From Astropecten irregularis (Eukaryota; Echinodermata; Asteroidea; Paxillosida; Astropectinidae), in the NCBI GenBank assembly GCA_963971285.1, contig OZ020246.1, positions 9,717,217 through 9,781,216 of the forward strand: a stretch of 64,000 nucleotides of DNA. The letters run 5' to 3'. Shown piece by piece: positions 55,436 to 64,000 of this stretch; within the stretch, counting starts at the first letter, position 1; each line of letters starts with the position of its first letter. A program made the position numbers and the translations under genes. Under the pieces are notes generated by a model. It did no database searches and had not been told where the DNA came from. It saw only the letters and a list, made by a program, of their open reading frames with translations.

Positions 55436-56560
55436 TAACATGGACTGCCACAATAGGACTGACACCTAAGTCACAGTGAAACTGCAATATGTCACAATGG
55501 AACTGCTATTTATGTCACAGTGAAACTGCTTTTTATATCACAATTGAACTGCAATATGTAACAATGGAACTGCTATTTATATCACAATGGAGCTGTGATG
55601 TGTTACAATGGAACTGCATTTTTATCTCACAATGGAACTGTGATGTGTTACAATATTAATGGAACTGCTATTTATGTCACAATGGAACTGTGTTGTGTCG
55701 CAATGGAACTGCATTTAATGCTACAATGGAACTGTGATGTGTTATGCATTTTTATGTCACAATGGAACTGCAATTTATGTCACAATGGAACTGCATTTCA
55801 TGTTACAATAGAACTTCTATTTATGTCACAATGGAACTTTGATGTGTCGGAATTGGAACTGCATTTTATGTCGCAATGGAACTGCTATTTATGTCACAAT
55901 GGAACTGCTATTTATGCCACAATGGAACTGCTTTTTATGTCACAATCTTCTAAATATCGTGTTCACACACATCAGATGTTGCGTTACAGCCGAAGCTTGA
56001 CACAGCTCTAAGCAATACAATTGTACTCTGCAATGGAAATGCTTTTTATGTCAGAATGGAACTGCTATTTACGTCAATGGAACTGCTATTACAATGGAAA
56101 TGCATTTCATATGTCACAATGGAACTGAAATATGTCACAAATGGAACTGTTATTTATTTCTCAATGGAACTGTTATTTATTTAACAATGGACTGCAATTA
56201 AAGCGGCACAGGCTAGACTGCAATTTATTTCATTCCCTGTGCAATTTATGACTCAGTAGAGTAGAGCACAGTAGAGTTCATACTTATGTCTTGATTGAAC
56301 TGCACCACAGTATGTCACAATGGAACTGCACTTTACTTCAAAATGGAACTGCAATATGTTGACATGGAACTACAATTTATAGAACTGCAATTTATGTCAC
56401 AATCCTGTAATTTATGACTCAGTGGACTACAATGTCTTGATGGAACTGCACTACAGCATCACTGCCAGTATGTCACAATGGAACTGCACTTTACTTCACA
56501 ATGAAACTGCAATATGTTGCAATGGAACTACAATTAATCACATCATAAGTCTTTGAACTA
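55436..56560 (+). repeat. TGTCACAATGGAACTGC minisatellite
   Basis: Over 40 degenerate ~22-26-bp units of TGTCACAATGGAACTGCTAT with insertions. A 138-codon open frame through it encodes cyclic repeats only. Confidence 0.92.
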
Positions 56561-56599
56561 TGAAAATATGGAACTGGTCGATGACCCTATAAGTGAACT

Positions 56600-56990
56600 C
56601 TTTAAGGACTTGGTGGGTGCGGTAATCGTTAAAGGGGCTGGAACACCACCGGGGGTGTGGGTCCTACCGGCGGCCGTCGGGTTCGGTGACCAACTGTAAA
56701 GGTGCTTGTTAGCTGCGGCCCTTTTTGGTTATAGGGCTAGGCTTTGTAATCAGAGTTGGTCAAACGTCGGTACGTCCTAGGCCTATGGCCACGGAGAGGG
56801 CGGCGTGCACAGAAGGTAGGGTGCCCCTGTGATGGGGGTGTACCGGACAACGGCATCGCTCTATGCTTCGGCGTAACCTTGTCAAGCAATGGACCCGACA
56901 ATCCATGACAGCACGTTGGGGCTGGCTTCCTGGGACCTTCTCGTTGGTGGCCCTGTTTAAAACTGACCTTACCAGGATGATGATTGTTCA
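56600..56990. other. GC-rich island of unknown nature
   Basis: About 390 bp, clearly GC- and CpG-richer than its surroundings, abruptly bounded; contains CACCACCGGGGGTGTGGG and CGGCGGCCGTCGGG. Open for 84 codons on the minus strand, but the product is unrecognised. Could be a mobile-element end or foreign insert. Confidence 0.4.
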
Positions 56991-57105
56991 CGTGACCCGA
57001 AAATGTAAGTCAAACTTATATTTACACCGTATAGCTCAGAGAATAACTTTACCGAGAAAAAAAAAAAAAAAAAAAAAATTACAGTAGATATTGCTACCAT
57101 TTGGT

Positions 57106-57390
57106 GTGAGGGTCATTCCGTGTCAATTCAACACGCTTTGGAACCTGACCAACATAGTTGGACTCCCTGAGAAACCCCCAGAGCTTCTTTTAATTTATTT
57201 ATCTCTGTAGGTTCTTTGCTTCTAGAGATATGGCTGTTTGAAAAGTTTATTAACCCATATCTCAAAAAGTAATAGACCAAATGACATAAAATTTCGGTTC
57301 TGAGGGTTTCTCAGGGAGTCCAACTAGCATTTTATTGAAATCTGTGTTGGTCGGGTTCCAAAGCATGGTAAATTGACATGGAGTATTTGC
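57106..57390. mobile_element. Nested foldback element
   Basis: Outer ends TGTCAATTCAACACGCTTTG / CAAAGCATGGTAAATTGACA, inner arms GTTGGACTCCCTGAGAAAC / GTTTCTCAGGGAGTCCAAC (19 bp perfect). No ORF. Confidence 0.82.
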
Positions 57391-57393
57391 TGT

Positions 57394-57698
57394 TTAAAGG
57401 TAGAATCATACATTGGGATCATAACAAAACAGAATTCTTCATAGATTTACCTACAACTTCCAGGGTATAAAAATGGTGGTGGTAGAAAGATGCTGCCAAC
57501 TTTTTCTGCCTAAAATGCTGCATTCTCAAGAAAGGAGTAAAACCAAAGGCCAAAAATAATTTTTATCTCATAGAGAGAAACAAAAACGGTGAAAAGATTT
57601 TTGTGGCCGTGATGTGGCCATTTCTCATATTCTTCTTCATATTTTGCCCATGAATGTGCTTTTCTTTTACAAAAAATAAAGTATGATATTACCTTTAA
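57394..57698 (+). mobile_element. Family T MITE in distal array
   Basis: TTAA-bounded, ends AGGTAGAATCATACATTGG / GTATGATATTACCT; shortened internally. Confidence 0.75.
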
Positions 57699-57767
57699 GG
57701 GGAAAATCAATGCAATGTTCTCATAGCACAAGACTTATTCAAGTAACATGATCTTTCATTTCATAGG

Positions 57768-57902
57768 ATGGCTGGAATCATATCGGAGAGATCTGTGTAT
57801 CCGGATGTGCTGTACTCTGTCCAGGACGGTGATTCAAGCAGCCTAGACTGGCATGGATGGTGACTGGTTGCTGTGCAGCTCCATTATGCAACTGTTTACC
57901 AA
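57768..57902 (+). other. Exon-like unit of distal array
   Basis: Acceptor CATTTCATAG, then GATGGCTGGAATCATATC and CAAGCAGCCTAGACTGG, donor ACCAAG|GTAGGT. Longer (135 nt) relative of the 59.7-62.3 kb units; stops in all frames. Confidence 0.5.
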
Positions 57903-58760
57903 GGTAGGTTATTTTCTCAAATTAAGTCAAATTGAGCAGTGAACTTGATTACCATGAGCATGTTCACTACACAATGAAAACCCTTCTATATTCACTTGTG
58001 AAACAAACACTACCTGACAGAAAAATTTGACTTTCGATGTGGTATGCCATGATTATCCCACATATTTCATATGACAGGGTTTTATTCCTGTACTTATCAA
58101 ATTTGTGTCTGACCATTTTCTAAACAGATCTTGCTTATCTCATGCTGTGGGTATCTTGCTCAACCATCTTTCATCATGTTCATGGACTGCAGCCTCATAC
58201 GTCTATGTGTGCTAGTATATCCATTCTCACCTCAAGACAGCTTCATGGGGCATCCACAGAAAACCTGCTGGTTCCTGTATCACCAGTAATCTTCTTGTTC
58301 ACGCATATGTAAAGTATACCAAACGTATTTATAACCACTAGACGGACAGAAATCTCTTGTAGCCCATTGTGCCTTGCCTGGACTGAATACAAGATGAAAC
58401 CCAAAGTTAGTGTACATTACAATTATAGAGACAAACATGGGTCCTCTGTATACAAATTTGCAGTGTTCACTGCCACTCAGATTTGAACATGTAAGCTAAA
58501 CTCATCATTCAGTGAGCATTTTTTTAAATCATTTTGCATAATTTCAAAAGTACCCTGGCACCAAATGTTTATGTCCTCAGGACTCTGTATGAAAATGATC
58601 ACTCAATGAACTAATGGCTAATCAACACAAAATGCATGAAGTTGTTCTGTCTACATGTTTATGTTATGACAGGTTATGCAAATTTCAATGCCAGTCATGA
58701 ATAAAATGAACAAAAATTGTCATAATTAACATGTTGTAACTTGTAATATTACATTTTATA

Positions 58761-58868
58761 GGATGGTTGGAATCATATCAGGGAGATGTTTACTGGCATG
58801 ATAGCTGGATGTTACCTGGATGATGACTTTTTGCCATGCAGTTTCAGAAAGACACCTGGATTTGAAGG
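58761..58868 (+). other. Exon-like unit of distal array
   Basis: Acceptor TTTTATAG, begins GATGGTTGGAATCATATCAG, donor GAAG|GTAGGA. Same family as the unit at 57768. Confidence 0.5.
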
Positions 58869-59728
58869 TAGGATATTAATTATTTCAACAGCCGGATGTA
58901 TGAATTGTCAAGATGCTCGACTTTTTATCCAACCCTAAACAAGAAGGTGTCTAGGCATCTGCTGGTGTCATAGGCAGCTCATGAGCTTGCAAGGCAATTG
59001 GCTCTTGGAATTTGAAGTGACTCTCATCCTGACTTTCAGTGACAATTTGCTTCTGCAATTGAGAGTGTGTTTGCATGGTGTCAGTGCCTGATGCTCTCTC
59101 ACAAACTATTGATTTAGAGATTTATTTCTTTTCTAAAACAGATCTGGCTGATCTCATGTTGTCAGGATCTTGGTCAACCCACTTTCATGGACTGTAGCCT
59201 CCTTCCTTGGATTAGAATCTACATCTCTATGAGCTAGCAGTCAACCTCTGGGACTCTGGGAGGCTCTCACCTCATCAAGACCACTCAGTCAACACCCTGT
59301 TTATAGTTCACGGTTTGACCAAAGACGATCACCCACCAACCTCTTCACGGCCGGTATCTCCTTGGTCACTTGTAGGAAGTATATGTTCTACAATTAGACA
59401 GAAACCTCTGTTATTCTATAACCCCTTTTCCTGGACAGACAACAAGAGGAAATCCATATCTTGTTCAATTGATGTTGATGTTTGTTAAATGTGAAAACAT
59501 TTCAGGAGGTTGCTGGAACATTGGAGATTATGCAAACAGCCCTGACCTGATTATCGACTATAGACTTCCCTGAAGATTAACTTAGACTGTCTCCCACCCA
59601 CTTCACTAATTTCTAGCCCTCAGCTGCAGAAAACTCATGGATTGTTGTGTCCTTTGGTTTCAAATACATCATGTATAATAAATATTAATTGATGTTGAAA
59701 TATGATGCATTAATTTCTATCATTTCAG

Positions 59729-62289
59729 GAGTAAAGAATGACCACAAACTTGACACATTTCATGTGTCTGGAATCAGGGAGATGATGTGCCTAGCAGCCT
59801 GGACTGGATGTTGATGGTTACATGGCCCAATGATGATATCTATCTTGAGGTATACATACCCTGGTTAAGGGATTTATCTTGTTGTATCAATGTCTAGTCT
59901 TATATGATTTGAGGCTATTCATGATGTCACAGAGAACAGTACATTCCTATCATTTCAGGAGATGACTGGAATCAGAGAGGTGTGCCCAGCAGTCTATAGA
60001 ATGGATGTTGATGGTTACACTACTGTAAAGCTGTACATGGCCTGATGATGATGATTCTTGAGGTACACATACCCTGGTTAAGGGATTTATCTTGTTGTAT
60101 CAATGTCTAGTCTTATATGATTTGAGGCTATTCATGATGTCACAGAGAACAGTACATTCCTATCATTTCAGGAGATGACTGGAATCAGAGAGGTGTGCCC
60201 AGCAGTCTAGACTGGATGTTGATGCATGGTTACACTACTATATGGCCTGATGATGACTCGTGAGGTATCTTGTATCAATATCTTTAGTCTTATAAATTAT
60301 GATTTGTGGCTACTCATGGTGTAAAACAGAACAATACATTTCTATCATTTAAGGAGATGACTAGAATCAAAGGGGTGTGCCCAGCAGTCTAGACTGGATG
60401 TTGACTATCTGTTACACTACTGCACATGGCCTGATGATGGTGATGATATATCTTGAGGTATGTTAATACCCTCACAAAGGGATTTATCTTGTTGTATCAA
60501 TGTCTAGTCTTATATGATTTGAGGCTACTCATGGTGTAAAAGAAAACAGTACATTTCTATCATTTCAGGAGATGACTGGAATCAGAAAGGTGTGCCCAGC
60601 AGCCTAGACATGGATGTCGATGGTTACACTACTGTACATGGCTTGATGATGATTCTTGAGGTATGTTAATACCCTCACAGAGGGATTTAACTTGTTGTTA
60701 ATAATTGTCTAGTCTTATATGATTTGAGGCAACTCATGGTGTAAAAGAGAAGCTTTTCTATCATTTCAGGACATGACTGGAATCAGCGGGGTGTGACCAG
60801 CAGCCTAGACTGGATGTTGATGGTTACACTACTGTACATGGCCTGATGATGATTCTTGATGTTGATACCCTCACAAAGGGATTTATCTTGTTGTATCAAT
60901 GTCTAGTCTTATATGATTTGAGGCTATTCATTGTGTATTAAGAGAACTGTTTTTCTATCATTTCAGGAGATGACTGGAATCAGAGGGGTGTGCACAGCAG
61001 TCTAGACTGGATGTTGATGGTTACACTACTGTACATGGCCTGATGAGGATTCTTAAGGTATGTTAATACCCTCACAAAGGGATTTATCTATTGTATTAAT
61101 GTAAGGTGACCAGATGTCCCTGATTTGACAGTGCCGTCCCCGAAGAAAAATTGTCCCCGAAAATGTCCCCGATTCAACGAAATGGCCCCAAAAATTCTAA
61201 TTGTCAACACAAATGCTGTGTCATTTCAGGAGATGGCTGGGATCAGGGAGATGTGCCAAGCAGCCTAGACTGGATGTTACTGTTCCTATTGCCTGATGTT
61301 TATTTTGAGGTATGTATCTTATGGACGAGATTCCTTGTCTTCTATATACTTACTCCAATAATAAGTCTAGTCAGATTACACATTTTTGGGGTGGAATTCA
61401 TACCAGTTGGTGGATATTTCTATCATTTCAGGAGATGGGTGCAACAAGGGAGATTTACCAAGCAGCCTACTAGACTGGATGTTGACTGTTCATATTGTTT
61501 GATGTTTATTATGAGGTATGTATGGATTCTTTGTATTCTACTTACTCCAATCAGTTCTAGTCTAGTCAGATTACACATTTGTAGGGTGGAATAGATATAA
61601 ATTGGTGTATATGTCTATCATTTCAGGAGATGGCTGATACTAGGAGATGTGCCAATCAAGCAGCCTAGACTGGATGTTACTGTTCCTGTTGGCTGATGTT
61701 TATCTTGAGGTATGTATCTCATGTACGAGATTCATTGTCTTCTACTTCAGGCCTTCATTTTCATAAAACTGAGGACAGCTGCAAATCACTCTCCTTAAAT
61801 CACAGTAGAGAATTTAGGAGAGTGATTTGCTCTTGTTAACAAAAATCGAGTTTGAGCTGTAAATCCAACTCCTTCAATCAACATACATGTAGGGCCTACT
61901 CATACATGTACTAGTTATTAAAGAGAGCAGTTTGCTCTTGCTAAACCAAATTCTCACATGTGTCCTGTGTTAGAAAAAACAAATCATGCAAATTTTGCTT
62001 GTCAGGCTGTTGTATTTTCCTTAAAGTGTAAATGTCAGGTTGAAAAATTGATATGATGTTTGGAAAACATCAAGGACAGCGGAGGGGAGTGATCACTCTC
62101 ACTCTCCTTAAAAATCAAGGTCTGCTACTTGCTCCAATAATTTCTAGTCAGATTACACATTTGTAGGGTGGAATTATTATAAATTGGTGTATTTTTCTAT
62201 AATTTCAGGAGATGCCTGGGACACTAGGACATGTGCCAAGCAGCCTAGACTGGATGTAACTGTTTCTGTTGCTTGACGTCTGTGTTGAG
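59729..62289 (+). ncRNA. Tandem array of eleven exon-like units (candidate spliced non-coding RNA)
   Basis: Units: 59729-59849, 59959-60062, 60172-60264, 60354-60457, 60569-60660, 60770-60860, 60967-61057, 61230-61309, 61432-61515, 61627-61709, 62209-62289. Nearly all sit between TCATTTCAG and (T)GAG|GTATG; the consensus opens GAGATGACTGGAATCAG and has AGCAGCCTAGACTGGATGTT. Intervening segments are about 105-200 bp except the last. Stops interrupt every frame across junctions, so protein coding is unlikely. Transcription is inferred from splice-signal conservation only. Confidence 0.5.
61781..61830. repeat. Hairpin inside long intervening segment
   Basis: GCAAATCACTCTCCTTAAAT pairs with ATTTAGGAGAGTGATTTGC around an ~11-nt loop; a related AGTGATCACTCTCACTCTCC lies near 62088. 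Confidence 0.65.
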
Positions 62290-62293
62290 GTAT

Positions 62294-62567
62294 GGGCAAT
62301 TCCAGCGTAACGGACATGACAATTACACAGTTTTTGCCTTATTCAGAGGATCACAACGTAGGATTGGCAGTTTGCAAACAATTTTTATTAGGCTTATCAG
62401 ACACATTTAACTATCAGTGACATATGTAGTAAATTTTATGTAATTTCATTGAACAGTTGTAGAGAAAATGCACTTCTTGTGACCGTAACGGACATGACAC
62501 TAAGTTGTGATCCTCTGAATAAGGCAAAAACTGTGTAATTGTCATGTCCGTTACGCTGGAATTGCCC
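62294..62567. mobile_element. Foldback MITE with perfect 63-bp inverted ends
   Basis: Arms 62294-62356 and 62505-62567 (outer end GGGCAATTCCAGCGTAACGG) are exact inverse complements. GTAT flanks both sides, a likely target duplication. Perfect arms imply a recent insertion; it landed in the 5' splice-site sequence of the last array unit. Confidence 0.9.
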
Positions 62568-62794
62568 GTATATGTACCCTGTTCAAGGCATTTTGTCAAT
62601 TTTTTTTATCTAGTCATACTACACATGAAACTTATTTAGGAAACTGCTTGCCAGTTCTTTTTTGTCTTTCCCATTTTCTTATACTGTTTCTCCCCTTTCC
62701 TTCCCCTTAATTTGTCTTGGACCCTATCATGGATCTGTCACACTAATGGTTTGTCTTTCAGTAGCCTGGTCATTGGACAGATTAATGAACCAAC

Positions 62795-63915
62795 TGAATA
62801 CAACAATACAACAACTAGAACAATACAACAACTAGAACAATACAACAACTAGAACAATACAGCAACTAGAACAATACAACAACTAGAACAATACAACAAC
62901 TAGAACAATACTTCAACTAGAACAATACAACAACTAGAACAAAACAATAACTAGAACAATACTTCAACTAGAACAATACAACAACTAGAACAATACAACA
63001 CCTAGAACAATACAACTATTAGAACAATACTTCAACTAGAACAATACTTCAACTAGAACAATACAACAACTAGAACAATACAACAACTAGAACAATACAA
63101 CAACTAGAACAATACAACAACTAGAACAATACAACAACTAGAACAATACAATTAGATATATCAACTAGAACTTTACAACAACTAGAACAATACAACAACT
63201 AGAACAATACAACAACTAGAACAATACAACAACTAGAACAATACAATTAGATATATCAACTAGAACTTTACAACAACTTGAACAATAAAACAACTAGAAC
63301 AATACAGTGAATTAGAACAATTCAACAACTAGAACAATATGCAACTAGAGCAATACAACAACTAGAACAATACAACAACTAGAACAACATGCAACTAGAA
63401 CAAAACAACAACTAGAACAATACAGCAACTAGAACAATACAAGAACCAGAACTATACATCAACCAGAACAATACATCAACTAGAACAATACAACAACTAC
63501 AACAATACATCTACTAAAACATTACAACTAGAACAATACAACTAGAACTATCAATTAAAACTATACAACAACTAGAACAGTACATTAGAACAATACAACA
63601 ACTAGAACAATACAAGAACCAGAACTATACATCACATAGAACAATACAACAACTAGAACAATACATCTACTAGAACAATACAACTAGAACAATACAACTA
63701 GAACTATCAATTAGAACTATACAACAACTAGAACAGTATAACAATACAACAACTAGAACAATACAGCAACTAGAACAATACAACAACAAGAACAATACAT
63801 CTACTAGAACAAAACAACAGAACTATCAACTAGAACTATACAACAACTAGAACTATACAACAACTAGAACAATACAGCATCTAGATGGAATACAACAACT
63901 GGAACAATACAACAA
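62795..63915 (+). repeat. 17-bp minisatellite (CAACTAGAACAATACAA), about 65 copies
   Basis: Over 1.1 kb of near-identical units with phase slips. The sequence TTGTCTTTCCCATTTTCTTA occurs just before it (62669) and again at the window end (63967), so the array sits inside a ~1.3-kb larger duplication that continues past the window. Confidence 0.93.
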
Positions 63916-64000
63916 GATATTTTAATGAATGAGGTGTGCTAAAGTTAATTTTGCCAGTTTTTTTTTGTCTTTCCCATTTTCTTATACTGTTTCTCCCCTT

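Noticed and set aside
55595-56011. 138-aa ORF of MELLFMSQWN-type repeats
   Set aside because: Minisatellite-driven; frame is lost with each unit-length change.
61151-61594. 147-aa plus-strand ORF containing SGDGWDQGDVPSSLDWML
   Set aside because: It reads through two acceptors and two donors of the exon-like array, and equivalent units carry stops in this frame.
59729-62289. Box C/D snoRNA cluster in the intervening segments
   Set aside because: TGATGATGATT near unit ends resembles box C, but I found no consistently spaced box D (CTGA) and terminal stem by eye.
62795-63915. CRISPR array
   Set aside because: Short direct repeats without unique spacers in an animal genome; a simple 17-bp minisatellite.

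Overview
The window is animal nuclear DNA: small exons with GT-AG introns, TATA promoters, many foldback (MITE-like) elements, tRNA-derived repeats and minisatellites. It shows no operons or bacterial features. Two tandem interferon regulatory factor (IRF) family genes with large introns fit an invertebrate, probably a marine deuterostome. I cannot fix the species or phylum from sequence alone.

Region 1 (1-13.3 kb, + strand) holds a full-length IRF gene. Ten coding exons join in frame into a 641-residue protein. It has a five-tryptophan IRF DNA-binding domain, a tyrosine-rich linker carried on small exons, a Ser/Thr/Pro linker with PPxY and RSxSxP motifs, and an IRF-association domain (IAD). 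A C-terminal LQIS motif resembles the phospho-acceptor site of vertebrate IRF3/IRF5. At least one upstream 5' exon is missing or unresolved.

Region 2 (15.2-25.8 kb, + strand) holds a second IRF-related gene, apparently a tandem duplicate of the IAD half. Its two IAD exons have the same intron position and phases as gene 1, and the first is the same length (229 nt). No IRF DNA-binding domain is present: an in-frame stop precedes the first ATG and I see no DBD exon in the window. The N-terminus is instead a Gln-rich segment, a large exon with about seventeen 27-residue repeats, and a basic nuclear-localisation-like segment. Its putative promoter carries two kappaB sites, an AP-1 site, a TATA box and an ISRE within about 195 bp. 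This suggests NF-kB/AP-1/IRF control, possibly by the gene 1 product.

Region 3 (25.8-64 kb) has no convincing protein-coding gene. It contains a TATA promoter and first exon at about 29.35-29.85 kb, followed by tandem arrays. These are a 32-36 kb array with two recurring hairpin-forming elements, eight ~230-bp units at 36-37.9 kb, kilobase-scale duplications at 38.2-47.6 kb, and a 51-62.3 kb series of short GT-AG-bounded, non-coding exon-like units. The last series includes three consecutive intron-like segments of exactly 23 nt. Minisatellites (28.1-28.5, 49.5-49.9, 55.4-56.6 and 62.8-63.9 kb) and foldback elements fill much of the rest. The simplest reading is one or more repeat-rich long non-coding RNA loci beside an immune transcription-factor pair; transcription is inferred, not shown.
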